Source: CAVWDI01 sp046259385 (GTDB taxonomy: Bacteria > Chloroflexota > Anaerolineae > Anaerolineales > UBA4823). Taken from it: a stretch of 64,000 bases of DNA. The position numbers were made by a program, and so were the translations under genes. How positions within the stretch are numbered: position 1 is the first letter of the stretch; every line of letters starts with the position of its first letter. Under the pieces are notes generated by a model, which ran no database searches, was not told the origin of the DNA, and was given only the letters and a program-made list of their open reading frames with translations. The stretch is from NCBI GenBank assembly GCA_046259385.1, contig JBJYWI010000006.1, forward strand, positions 37,890-101,889, written 5' to 3'. Below are positions 9,633 to 20,408 of this stretch, in pieces.

Positions 9633-9644
9633 TATAATTCATCC
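9633..9644 (+). promoter_or_regulatory. -10 box placed for a leaderless transcript
   Basis: TATAAT at 9633-9638 ends six bases before the ATG at 9645, so transcription should begin at or next to the A of the start codon. No Shine-Dalgarno sequence is present. The -35 region is poor. Confidence 0.45.
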
Positions 9645-11330
9645 ATGCCCGATTCACCCATTGGCAGGAAAACTGTGGTCGGTTTGATCATTATTCTGGC
9701 TGGATTGGCGGTATTGTTGGCACTGCCCAGATTCATTGCACCGGGAAGATTCGTCACCGCCGATGAACCGAGCTGGGGGAAAAGGTCAGCAAACTTCTTC
9801 TATGCAATCTCGCATGGGGATTACGCTTCTACCTACCAGTCCGGTCATCCGGGTGTCACCACTTACTGGATTGGCTCCGCTGCCTACAAGCTCCGGTTTC
9901 CGAAGTATAGCCGGGTGGGGCAAACTTCACTCGGCGACACAAAACTGCTCGAACTTTTTAGGAGGCACGGACCGCCATTAATTCAGGTTCTGTCCACTGC
10001 CCGGACTATTCAGGCAGCCGTTATTATTTTTACTCTGCTGGTCAGTTTTTTTTACGCCAGTTCTGTTTTTAATTTCTGGTACGCCTTACCCGGCTTTTTT
10101 ATCATTGCCCTTGACCCTTTCCACATAGCCCACTCGCGCGTCTTCCATACCAACGGGTTGATCAGCAGTTTTCTATTCCTGGCTCTGCTCTCCTACCTGT
10201 TCTTCCTGAAAGAAAACCGCTGGCATGGGTTGATTGTTTCAAGTATTGCTACAAGCTTGGCTATCTTAACCGTAACACAGGGGTTGATTTTCCTTCCGGT
10301 AATTGGTCTGATCACTTTTCTGGAATTCTGGATGCACAGGAGCAGCCTGGAAGAACCTTGGCTTAGAAATGCCTCCAAAAAATATTTATTCCCATTTATT
10401 TTCTGGATCGCATTAATTGGAATAGTCTTCTTCCTCCTCTGGCCGGCCATGTGGGTTTCTCCCCTTGATTCGATAGCTTACCTGTTCAACGACACATTCA
10501 AGGCAACAGTCGGGGTTATTAATGTAAGTGAAAACGCACAAGGATCCTCATCAACAAATCCGGTGTTGTTCTACATCAAAGCTTTTCTATGGCGTAGTAC
10601 CATCCTGGTCTGGATCGGTTGTAGTCTGACTTTGTTTTATATCTTACGGAAAAATCCCCCTTCCCTAGTGCGTGCACAGCGAAAAAATGTAATCTATTTG
10701 ATTCTTTTTGTGATTATCTTCACCTTGGTAATGAGTTTGGGCGCAAAAAAATACGACCGCTACCTCCTCCCTGTTTTTCCGCCATTGGATCTAATTGCCG
10801 GAATCGGCTGGATTGTCGCTGCAGATTGGTTGAATACTCGATTTTTTAACCTGCAGTCGAATTTAATGCGTTACGGTACCATCGCGATTCTGCTGTTTGT
10901 ACAGCTCATGGTGATCATCCCGCACCACCCGTATTACCTGACCTATTTCAATCCAATTTTGGGAAGTCCTGAAGAAGTGATCAGGGACAACATGGATACT
11001 GGCTGGGGTGAAGGTCTCAGCGAGGCTGCTATTTACCTACGCCAGAAACCAGAAATTCAGGACAACAGGGTGATCGCCTGGTTCCCGCTGGCCTTTAACT
11101 GGTACAGCGCCTCGCTGGGCTTTACCGCCGACCCCATATATCTGGATAATGAAATCAGTGATTGGCGCCTCAAGGATTATTTATCCGCAGATTATGCGGT
11201 GATTTATATCAATCAGTGGCAGCGCAATTATCCAAAAAAGCTGATGGATCACCTGGAAAATCTCTCCCCGGAACACACCGTCAGTATCAACGGTATAGAT
11301 TATGTCAGAATTTACAACCTGAATAAATAA
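9645..11330 (+). CDS. GT-C fold glycosyltransferase, ArnT/PMT-like (GT39/GT83 superfamily)
   Basis: Integral membrane glycosyltransferase of about 561 residues, expected to move a sugar from a polyprenyl-phosphate donor to an acceptor outside the membrane. The first membrane segment is at about residues 8-27, followed by an extracytoplasmic loop with the acidic TADEPSW motif and SGHPGVTTYWIG, as in PMT/ArnT enzymes. About ten further hydrophobic segments follow, and a soluble C-terminal tail. The frame can be extended to 9501, but that 48-residue extension is Cys-rich, unlike the family, and the TATAAT just upstream supports ATG 9645. The sugar and acceptor are unknown. Confidence 0.8.
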   Translation: MPDSPIGRKTVVGLIIILAGLAVLLALPRFIAPGRFVTADEPSWGKRSANFFYAISHGDYASTYQSGHPGVTTYWIGSAAYKLRFPKYSRVGQTSLGDTKLLELFRRHGPPLIQVLSTARTIQAAVIIFTLLVSFFYASSVFNFWYALPGFFIIALDPFHIAHSRVFHTNGLISSFLFLALLSYLFFLKENRWHGLIVSSIATSLAILTVTQGLIFLPVIGLITFLEFWMHRSSLEEPWLRNASKKYLFPFIFWIALIGIVFFLLWPAMWVSPLDSIAYLFNDTFKATVGVINVSENAQGSSSTNPVLFYIKAFLWRSTILVWIGCSLTLFYILRKNPPSLVRAQRKNVIYLILFVIIFTLVMSLGAKKYDRYLLPVFPPLDLIAGIGWIVAADWLNTRFFNLQSNLMRYGTIAILLFVQLMVIIPHHPYYLTYFNPILGSPEEVIRDNMDTGWGEGLSEAAIYLRQKPEIQDNRVIAWFPLAFNWYSASLGFTADPIYLDNEISDWRLKDYLSADYAVIYINQWQRNYPKKLMDHLENLSPEHTVSINGIDYVRIYNLNK

Positions 11331-11338
11331 ATCTGGAC

Positions 11339-11848
11339 CTAATTGCCTTCCGACCAGGTTTTGTACGCTGTTTCAATCGCAGACGCCAGTTCTTCCGCCC
11401 GCCGCGAGCCAATCAGAACAATCCGACCGTCCTTTAAAACAAGTTCCACCCCGCAGTTACCGCTGATATTATATGCCCGGTTATTCCCCAGGCCGCGTAA
11501 TCCCCAGCCCCCGTATTCTCCCAGCGGCGAATAGGTGCGCGCTTTGAATCGGGCGATCTGTTCTAATGGGATAACCCGCCGGGTGAACGGGCGGAAATAT
11601 ATCTCCACTGAATCCGCGGATACTGTTACCACCAGTTTCACGGACAGGATAAAAAGCGGAAGTCCGATCCCGGTCAACAACCAAACAAGTACAACCATCC
11701 AATCCGGACCAGGGTTTATCCCATAGGGCTGGCCGATTACAATCTGCTGGAAAAATCCCCACCAGCCAAGCACAATCCCGATCATAACCAGCATCCAGAC
11801 CCACCACTGGCTTATTTTCTGTTCTTCATGGAAATTTAGATGCATCAT
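11339..11848 (-). CDS. Membrane protein with PH-like domain (DUF6141-like)
   Basis: A 169-residue protein with two N-terminal membrane segments (about residues 13-32 and 48-72), then a small cytoplasmic or surface beta-domain with GEYGGWGLRGLGNNRAYNIS and a stretch ending in VLIGSRRAEELASAI. This layout is seen in bacterial two-TM PH-like proteins annotated DUF6141; that family name is from memory and should be checked. It overlaps the upstream SdpI-like gene by 23 bases, so the two are cotranscribed and probably work together. Function unknown. Confidence 0.7.
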   Translation of the reverse strand: MMHLNFHEEQKISQWWVWMLVMIGIVLGWWGFFQQIVIGQPYGINPGPDWMVVLVWLLTGIGLPLFILSVKLVVTVSADSVEIYFRPFTRRVIPLEQIARFKARTYSPLGEYGGWGLRGLGNNRAYNISGNCGVELVLKDGRIVLIGSRRAEELASAIETAYKTWSEGN

Positions 11849-12209
11849 TTTGTTCTAATTCCTTTTCCAGATACTTGATATAACGCCAGATCAACAGTAA
11901 GATCAAAACGACCCCTGTGATTAATATAACAACCATACAATACGAATAAATCTCTTCATCAAATCCTAATTGCAAAATAACAGATAACATAGGCAGTAAT
12001 ACCCCTACCTCCAGCACTGCAACCCCATAAGCCAGCAATAGTTTACCTCCAAAGCGGTTCGCCGGGTACCAGATGCGGGTGTTATTGAGAGTTAGCGTGA
12101 AACGGAAACCATACCAGCGATTGGGTTTCACATACTCCAATATGAGCGGGATTGATAGAGCGATTAACAAAATCCCAATCCCGGCAAATAAAATGAACTG
12201 GGTGGTCAT
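11826..12209 (-). CDS. SdpI-family membrane protein
   Basis: A 127-residue protein with about three membrane segments. The motif PNRWYGFRFTLTL followed by IWYPANRFGGKL is the SdpI (PF13630) signature. In Bacillus, SdpI is the immunity and signalling protein for the SdpC toxin; in most other bacteria the family has no known toxin partner, and none is seen here. It overlaps the PH-like gene downstream by 23 bases. Confidence 0.78.
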   Translation of the reverse strand: MTTQFILFAGIGILLIALSIPLILEYVKPNRWYGFRFTLTLNNTRIWYPANRFGGKLLLAYGVAVLEVGVLLPMLSVILQLGFDEEIYSYCMVVILITGVVLILLLIWRYIKYLEKELEQNDASKFP

Positions 12210-12261
12210 AATCTGGACACCGAAAATTCTCCCAAAACAATTATAGCGGGTACCGTGGATA

Positions 12262-12294
12262 AGAAAAAATACCCCGGCATTTAGCTTGCCGGGG
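12262..12294 (-). terminator. Intrinsic terminator of clpC
   Basis: Perfect 7-base GC stem (CCCCGGC at 12272-12278 with GCCGGGG at 12288-12294, 9-base loop), followed in the minus direction by a T-rich run. It lies directly after the clpC stop. Confidence 0.88.
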
Positions 12295-12316
12295 CATAAA
12301 ACTCACCTTTCCAGAA

Positions 12317-14803
<2,487 letters not shown>

Positions 14804-14847
14804 TTTTTATCTATCCTTTACTAATTCTGCTTACCTTTAATTAATCA

Positions 14848-14892
14848 CACCAGTTGGTGCAATAATCTCGCCATAATTTGTACAGACAAATT
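14848..14892 (-). promoter_or_regulatory. Two inverted repeats in the clpC leader
   Basis: CACCA-GT-TGGTG at 14848-14859 and AATTTGT-ACAG-ACAAATT at 14875-14892 lie between the clpC start and a TATAAT on the minus strand (14913-14918). Neither matches CIRCE. They could be operators of a stress regulator or leader hairpins; this is inference. Confidence 0.4.
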
Positions 14893-14984
14893 GGTGGAAA
14901 ATTCGTTTTGGCATTATAACATTTGGGTTGTTTGCAACACGCTAGCAGGACATTAGAAATTTATATAAAAGATCCAGGAAGTTA

Positions 14985-16478
14985 TTAAGGTGAAATAGGT
15001 GTAACAGTCCCACTCGCCTCAACCGTACTGGTGGGGGTATAAGTAACCTTGACCAGATATATCTGGGGTATCCAGCCGATTCTCCCTTCCTGATCCCGCA
15101 CTTTAACCCAAACAATTCCATCCCTGATCTCCTCCCCGTATAGAACAATGAAAGGCTGCCCGGGCCGCACCTGCGCGATCTCAGGACCACCTGGCTCCTG
15201 CCTCAGCGACAACCCCGGAACACCTGTTCTGGCAGCCTGCGCCAGAGCTGGCGTCGGGGTATATGTTGAGGTAGGTTTTTCCGTCGCAGTGGGAGTGGAG
15301 GTATATGTGCTGGTAGCTGTCGCTGTTACAGTAGGTGTCCGGGTTGCGGTTGCAGTTAGGGTTGGGCTCGGCCCCGGGGTGAATGTACGGGTCGCGGTTG
15401 CGGTCGCAGAAGGGGTCGGCAGCACCAGCGGATCAAGTTGAGCAGCCAGTATCTGGCTGATTAAAATTGCTACCGGCCTGCCTAAACGTTCTGCAATTGC
15501 ATACTGGAGCTTAACGCTGTCCTCGTACCTCAGCAGATGCGGTGTGCGGACAATCAGGTCCAGATTAAGGGTCCCATCCTTTTCTTCTGATGACCATTCC
15601 ACCAGCTCAACCCCCTCCAATTTCGCAACTTCCTCAACGACAACATTTTCGATAATACGGTTCTCTGTCGCTGATTGGAATACCTGATAGCTGAGGTAGC
15701 TGAGCGAGCCAAGCAGTATTACAGTGATGATAGCAGATACAATCAGGCTGCGCGGGACCCGGTTCTGGCTCTGGGTAAGCGGACCTCTGAAACCCAGACT
15801 GAAGAACACCAGTGTTGTCGCAAAAACAATCGCGACTGCGTTTGTGATAAACAGGAGCGCCGCGCCACCTGCCACATCCCACCTGCCCAGCGCAAGACCG
15901 ATTCCAATTGTGCAGAGCGGTGGCATGATCGCAGTTGCGATCGCCACTCCAGGCAGAGCTGCCGATATATTTGGCATCGCCAGGGCAAATGCCGCTGCTG
16001 CGCCTCCTGCCAGAGCAACCCCTAGATCGATCGTACTCGGTACAACTCGGGCGGTTACCTCAGAAGGGAGCTCATACAGCACTACAAATGGTAAATTCTT
16101 GTTAACCCAGGTGATAGCAAAGGCGATTAGTATTGAAATCAATGCACCCCGGAACACAGATGAAACACTGTCCCGCAGCAGCTTGTCGTCACCCGCGATC
16201 GATGCCAATCCCAATCCGATCAGCGGGGACATCAACGGCGCTACCAGCATTGCCCCAATAATGATCGCGGGCGAATTAACCAGCAAACCCTGAGTGGCAA
16301 TAATACTGGACAGCACTACCAGTAGGAAATAATCAAAATCCGGACGGGAATCTTCACGCAGGGTTATCCGTACTTCAGCCCGGCGTTCCTTGCTGATCGG
16401 CTTAACCAACTTTCGCCACTGGTAGCGGATGCGGGCCCAGATTGATAGTTGGGGAGGCTTATCGCTCATTACCGGCAT
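14985..16478 (-). CDS. DUF389 membrane protein with C-terminal Thr/Pro linker and SH3 domain
   Basis: A 497-residue protein. Residues about 45-265 form the DUF389 (TIGR00341) membrane domain with six to seven hydrophobic segments and the motifs SPAIIIGAMLVAPLMSPL and LPGVAIATAIMPPLCTIG. A soluble domain follows (about 270-345). Then comes a low-complexity linker of repeated TATATRT/TPT units (about 355-420) and a bacterial SH3-like domain (GVPGLSLRQEPGG, then VWVKVRDQEGRIGWIP). DUF389 proteins normally lack such a tail, so this is a lineage-specific fusion that would place an SH3 domain outside the membrane. Function unknown. A start at 16469 is also possible. Confidence 0.85.
   Translation of the reverse strand: MPVMSDKPPQLSIWARIRYQWRKLVKPISKERRAEVRITLREDSRPDFDYFLLVVLSSIIATQGLLVNSPAIIIGAMLVAPLMSPLIGLGLASIAGDDKLLRDSVSSVFRGALISILIAFAITWVNKNLPFVVLYELPSEVTARVVPSTIDLGVALAGGAAAAFALAMPNISAALPGVAIATAIMPPLCTIGIGLALGRWDVAGGAALLFITNAVAIVFATTLVFFSLGFRGPLTQSQNRVPRSLIVSAIITVILLGSLSYLSYQVFQSATENRIIENVVVEEVAKLEGVELVEWSSEEKDGTLNLDLIVRTPHLLRYEDSVKLQYAIAERLGRPVAILISQILAAQLDPLVLPTPSATATATRTFTPGPSPTLTATATRTPTVTATATSTYTSTPTATEKPTSTYTPTPALAQAARTGVPGLSLRQEPGGPEIAQVRPGQPFIVLYGEEIRDGIVWVKVRDQEGRIGWIPQIYLVKVTYTPTSTVEASGTVTPISP
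15229..15420. repeat. Low-complexity Thr/Pro/Ala-coding repeat inside the DUF389 gene
   Basis: Imperfect short repeats coding for TAT, TPT and TST units. This is the Thr/Pro linker typical of Chloroflexi surface proteins and may be prone to length change. Confidence 0.7.
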
Positions 16479-16710
16479 TTTTAAAACCTATCCATATTGT
16501 ATCCGTAGATTCTATATACTATAATTCAATTCTATACATATTAATTATCCAGAATCGAATAGCAAGTTGGATGCCAGATTTCAACGGCTGGAACCAATCC
16601 AGTACAATGTTCGTCTAATATTCAGGCTTGGATAATGCAACACTTTCCTTTTGCCTGAGACAAAATATTAAACTATAGAGAAAAACACAAAATCCAATAA
16701 GGAGATAGTA

Positions 16711-17466
16711 ATGCGCAGCAAAATTTTATTCACTTCTAGTTTGTTGTTGTTTGCAGTTCTCTTGAGTGCTTGCTCTGGAGTGGCCGCCGCACAATCCACT
16801 TCCGAGGAATCCAACGACGTTACACAAATGCCTCCCCGGACAATAACGGTAACTGGGAGCGGCAAGACGGTGCTCTCCCCTGACATCGCATACATCAACA
16901 TCGGTGTACAGACGGAGGGGAAAGACGCAGCCCAGGCAGTTTCTGATAACAACCAGAACACCCAGCAGGTAATCGACGCTTTGCTTGCGACCGGTGTGGC
17001 TGAAGAAGACATTCAGACCACAAATTTCAATATATATCCAAGACAGGAATACGATCCCCAGGGGCAGCCGACCGGTGAAATTACATATGTAGTTAATAAC
17101 ACCGTGTATGTGACTGTGCGCGATCTCGATCAGGTCGGAGACCTGCTCAATACGGCAGTAGCATCCGGGGCCAATACCATTCACGGTATCCAGTTTGACG
17201 TCGCTGATAATGCTGAAGCACTTTCGGATGCCCGGGTTGCGGCTATCAAAAACGCGGAGACCATCGCCTCTGAATTAGCCAACGCAGCCGGGGTGACCCT
17301 TGGAGAGATACACAGCATCAGCACGCTGACAGGAGGCTATCCAGTTCCCATGTTTGAGGGACGCGGCGGCGGTGGCACCCCTGTAATGGCTGAAGCCGCG
17401 GTTCCCATCTCCCCCGGCCAGATGATCGTTACGGTCGATGTGACAGTGATTTATCTGATTGAGTAA
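16711..17466 (+). CDS. SIMPL-domain (DUF541) lipoprotein
   Basis: Secreted lipoprotein of 251 residues with a signal peptide ending in lipobox LSAC. The mature part carries the whole SIMPL/DUF541 domain: RTITVTGSGKTVLSPDIAYI at its start, then an INIGVQTEGKDA stretch and a C-terminal VTVDVTVIYLIE. Family members (BP26 and related) form oligomeric shells in the periplasm or on the surface, but their job is not established. AAGGAG lies eight bases before the ATG. It stands alone, followed by a large inverted repeat. Confidence 0.88.
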   Translation: MRSKILFTSSLLLFAVLLSACSGVAAAQSTSEESNDVTQMPPRTITVTGSGKTVLSPDIAYINIGVQTEGKDAAQAVSDNNQNTQQVIDALLATGVAEEDIQTTNFNIYPRQEYDPQGQPTGEITYVVNNTVYVTVRDLDQVGDLLNTAVASGANTIHGIQFDVADNAEALSDARVAAIKNAETIASELANAAGVTLGEIHSISTLTGGYPVPMFEGRGGGGTPVMAEAAVPISPGQMIVTVDVTVIYLIE

Positions 17467-17773
17467 AATGGATTGATAACTGCAGCTTTGCCTTTAATCC
17501 CCTGGTTTTTTTACCCGAACGTCCGATATCCCGGGCAATAACCAGGGGATTATTGGTTTTCTGACCTTATCCAGAACATTCTTTCCCAACCTGCATTCAG
17601 GATGCCATGCGCATTTGACCAATCAATCACCGTTGATAGCGATTATTTTCCATGCTGAATTCAACATGGTATGATAGTATTCGATGTGCAAAATCGAGAA
17701 GAACCTCCTCAACTTCTACCCTCTTTAAAGATGTAAAATTAAACTTCAAAAATTTTTTTCGCCGGACATTATT
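17467..17773. other. Intergenic region between the SIMPL lipoprotein and the glutaminase gene
   Basis: A 307-base stretch. It holds a 12-base perfect inverted repeat (17496-17551) and, for the next gene, an extended -10 box TGGTATGAT (TATGAT at 17670-17675). No coding frame was recognised. Confidence 0.5.
17496..17551. terminator. Long inverted repeat, probable terminator
   Basis: AATCCCCTGGTT at 17496-17507 pairs perfectly with AACCAGGGGATT at 17540-17551. The 32-base loop contains a T-run and a smaller CCCGGG palindrome. It follows the SIMPL gene. The loop is long for a simple terminator, so a processed RNA or protein site is possible. Confidence 0.5.
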
Positions 17774-18640
17774 ATGCAAGTCACGATAGCCCTCGCTCAA
17801 ATTAATACCCGCCTAGGCGACATAGACGCAAACCTCGAACTGCACCTGAGCCTGGTCGAAAAAGCACGCCGAGAAGGAGCAGACCTGCTTGTTTTTCCAG
17901 AATTATCCCTGACCGGTTATGTCCTGCAGGACCTGGTTTCATCTGTCGCAATTAAAGCAAGCCCTGATGAACCGGTTTTCAAGGAATTGCTGGCTGCCAG
18001 CCAGGATATTGACCTGGTGGTAGGTTTCGTGGATGAAGACCCCCGCAACCGTTTTTTTATCGCATCAGCCTACCTGTCTGGGGGAAGAATCCTCCATATC
18101 CACCACAAAGTATACCTGCCGACCTACGGTCTGTTCGACGAAGGACGTTTCTTCGCATGGGGTGACAATGTTTGCGCATTCGATACCCGGTTCGGCAGAT
18201 TTGGAATTCTGATCTGCGAGGATTTCTGGCATGCATCCCCTCCGTATCTACTGTGGTTGGATGGCGCCGATATAATGCTGTTTACTTCCGCCTCGCCGGG
18301 CAGAGGATTGAGTGAAGAGCCTTCTTTGGAATCAGCCCGGTGGGTGGAGCGCATCAACCAGGCTTACGCCAGCCTTTTCACCACTTTTGTGGTTCATTCC
18401 AACCGGGCAGGCTATGAAGACGGGCTCAACTTCTGGGGCGGGTCGACGATCTTTGACCCCAACGGCAAGCTGATCGTGAAAGGGCCTTACCACAAGGAAG
18501 ATCTGATTGTATCCGCAATTGACCTTGAGCAACTGCACCGCACCCGCACGCGACTGCCGCTCCTGCGAGACGAAAGGACCACTCTGGCAATGCGCGAAAT
18601 GATCCGGATTTCCCAGAAAGGAGGTCAGGTAAATCGATAG
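17774..18640 (+). CDS. Nitrilase-superfamily amidohydrolase, probable glutaminase partner of NAD synthetase
   Basis: Carbon-nitrogen hydrolase of 288 residues. The catalytic triad is visible as E43 (FPELSLTGY), K112 (HHKVYLPTYGLFDEGR) and C148 (ILICEDFWH). The LPTYGLFDEGR pattern is that of the glutaminase domain found at the N-terminus of glutamine-dependent NAD synthetases. The synthetase domain is encoded separately three genes downstream (nadE), so the two probably form a split two-subunit enzyme in which ammonia is released from glutamine here. Two genes of other function lie between them. No Shine-Dalgarno sequence is obvious at the ATG. Confidence 0.82.
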   Translation: MQVTIALAQINTRLGDIDANLELHLSLVEKARREGADLLVFPELSLTGYVLQDLVSSVAIKASPDEPVFKELLAASQDIDLVVGFVDEDPRNRFFIASAYLSGGRILHIHHKVYLPTYGLFDEGRFFAWGDNVCAFDTRFGRFGILICEDFWHASPPYLLWLDGADIMLFTSASPGRGLSEEPSLESARWVERINQAYASLFTTFVVHSNRAGYEDGLNFWGGSTIFDPNGKLIVKGPYHKEDLIVSAIDLEQLHRTRTRLPLLRDERTTLAMREMIRISQKGGQVNR

Positions 18641-18642
18641 GG

Positions 18643-20385
18643 ATGATAAATTTATTCTTAATTATTAAACGAATTAACCCTGTGCGGGTTTTTCTAAATG
18701 TGCCATTCGCGGTTTTTCTGCTGCTCGCACTGCTGGTTTCAATCCCGGGGGAAACACTCGCAGCTGACCAGCCACCCCCGAATGAGGGTGATTTTGTAAT
18801 TATCGGTCAATTGCTGGATGAGCAGGGTCAGGCGGTCAAAGACGCAGTTGTGACCGCCTCGACGTTGGACGGCGAGTATGCTTTGGCTGAAACTGAGAGC
18901 CTGGAAGACGGCACATGGCGAATATTCCTGGTTGAAGTGCCACCAGAAGAATTGCAGATTTCGATCAACCATCCCCGGTTTGTACCTGTAACGCTCACAT
19001 TCAAAATGCACGAGTTGGAGGACTTGGATAATGTTGGACTGTATCAGGTAGGCGAATTGGAACTTGAACGCAGCTTTAATGCTGGGTTCTGGGCAGCCAC
19101 CCTGATATTTATTGGCGTGCTACTGTTAATCGCCTTGGAGAAACTGCACAGCACAACCGCTGCGCTGGCAGGGATGTCGGCTGTTTTTCTTATTTCTTAC
19201 GTCGGCAGCTTATTCGATCCTGGCTTTTTCATCTTCACATTCGATCGCGGCCTTAGCTACATCAACTGGGAGGTTATCTTCTTGGTGATGGGTATGATGA
19301 TCATTGTCGCCATCATCGAGGCTACCGGGATCTTCCAGTGGATGGCGTTCCAGGCGTATCGCCTGAGCCGCGGCCGCAACTGGCTGCTCGTGCTGATCTT
19401 AATTGCCATCACTGCATTCGCCTCCGCCCTGCTGGATAATTTCACCACCATGCTGTTGATGACGCCAATCAGTCTGCAGATTGGGCTGGCGCTGGGGATC
19501 CACCCGATCGCCCTGATTATCCCCCAGATTTTAGCCTCGAATATCGGCGGTATCAGCACCCTTGTTGGCACCCCAACCAACATCCTGATCGGTGCCTACG
19601 CCAACATTACATTCACGGATTTCCTGGTTAACCAGACAATCGGTGTGATTTTCGCATTGATTGCAATGTCCGCCTTCATTCTGTTCCACTACCGCAAGGA
19701 TTTTTTCAAAAAGAGCGCCGATATATCCCCAGCTCTTTACCAGCGCCTTGAAGAGAACGCCCGCATGGAGGACCCCCAAAACCTGTGGAAAGCGGGCACT
19801 GTGTTCTTACTAGTGATCATTGGTTTTATTCTGGGAGAACAGGTTCACCTGTCTCCCGCTGTCCCGGCGATTATAGGTGCGACCATCCTTCTGATCTGGT
19901 TGAAACCAGACGTGCACCAGATGATCATTGCAGTCGACTGGACCACCTTGGTTTTCTTTATGGCGCTGTTCGTGGTTGTCGGGGCGATCCAGGAGGTCGG
20001 CCTGCTGGGGTTGGCTGCCAGCAGTATGGCAAATTTGATCGGAGACAACCTCCCGCTGGGGATATTCATGATCGTTTTCGGGGTTGGCACGTTATCCACG
20101 ATTATCGCCAATATCCCACTTGCTGCTGCAATGCTCCCAATCGTCGATTTTCTTACTGTTCTGATCCCAGGCGCGGATAGTAAAGTCTTGTTTTACGCCC
20201 TCTCAATGGGCGCTGCAATGGGCGGTAACGGCACCCTCATCGGTGGTGAAGCCAACCTGGTTACCGCAGGCATCACCAATCAAACCAACACTCCAATCAC
20301 ATTTAGAGAATTTCTTAAGGTCGGTCTGCCTGTTACCTACATCAGCCTTGCGATAGGATTTTTGTGGTTACTGGTTCGTTTCTGA
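18643..20385 (+). CDS. ArsB/NhaD-type (SLC13/P-protein-like) anion transporter with extracytoplasmic beta-domain
   Basis: Membrane transporter of 580 residues. Residues 1-41 form a signal-like segment ending near LAADQPP. About residues 45-145 form a soluble carboxypeptidase-regulatory/Ig-like domain (VIIGQLLDEQGQAVKDAVVT). From about residue 150 there are roughly a dozen membrane segments of the citrate/anion permease fold, with the duplicated motifs ALLDNFTTMLLMTPI, SNIGGISTLVGTPTNILIG, and IIANIPLAAAMLPIV with MGGNGTLIGGEANLV. The overall layout resembles the eukaryotic P protein. The substrate is unknown; placement between the two halves of NAD synthetase is suggestive but not decisive. 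It starts two bases after the glutaminase stop. Confidence 0.85.
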   Translation: MINLFLIIKRINPVRVFLNVPFAVFLLLALLVSIPGETLAADQPPPNEGDFVIIGQLLDEQGQAVKDAVVTASTLDGEYALAETESLEDGTWRIFLVEVPPEELQISINHPRFVPVTLTFKMHELEDLDNVGLYQVGELELERSFNAGFWAATLIFIGVLLLIALEKLHSTTAALAGMSAVFLISYVGSLFDPGFFIFTFDRGLSYINWEVIFLVMGMMIIVAIIEATGIFQWMAFQAYRLSRGRNWLLVLILIAITAFASALLDNFTTMLLMTPISLQIGLALGIHPIALIIPQILASNIGGISTLVGTPTNILIGAYANITFTDFLVNQTIGVIFALIAMSAFILFHYRKDFFKKSADISPALYQRLEENARMEDPQNLWKAGTVFLLVIIGFILGEQVHLSPAVPAIIGATILLIWLKPDVHQMIIAVDWTTLVFFMALFVVVGAIQEVGLLGLAASSMANLIGDNLPLGIFMIVFGVGTLSTIIANIPLAAAMLPIVDFLTVLIPGADSKVLFYALSMGAAMGGNGTLIGGEANLVTAGITNQTNTPITFREFLKVGLPVTYISLAIGFLWLLVRF

Positions 20386-20408
20386 ATCAACCCACTTGGA
20401 GGAGAAAA

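Noticed and set aside
9382..9640. Possible third SH3-protein fragment between the SH3 pair and the GT-C gene
   Set aside because: Stretches such as VISAAGVNACFRTPC faintly recall the SH3 motif, but no frame gives a convincing domain.
9501..9644. N-terminal extension of the GT-C glycosyltransferase
   Set aside because: The extra 48 residues are Cys-rich, unlike the family, and lie across a TATAAT six bases before a better ATG (9645).
14804..14984. CIRCE/HrcA operator for clpC
   Set aside because: The TTAGCACTC-N9-GAGTGCTAA pattern is absent; only two unrelated inverted repeats were found.
15229..15420. CRISPR-like repeat
   Set aside because: The repeats are short, in frame and code for a Thr/Pro linker within the DUF389 protein; no spacers.
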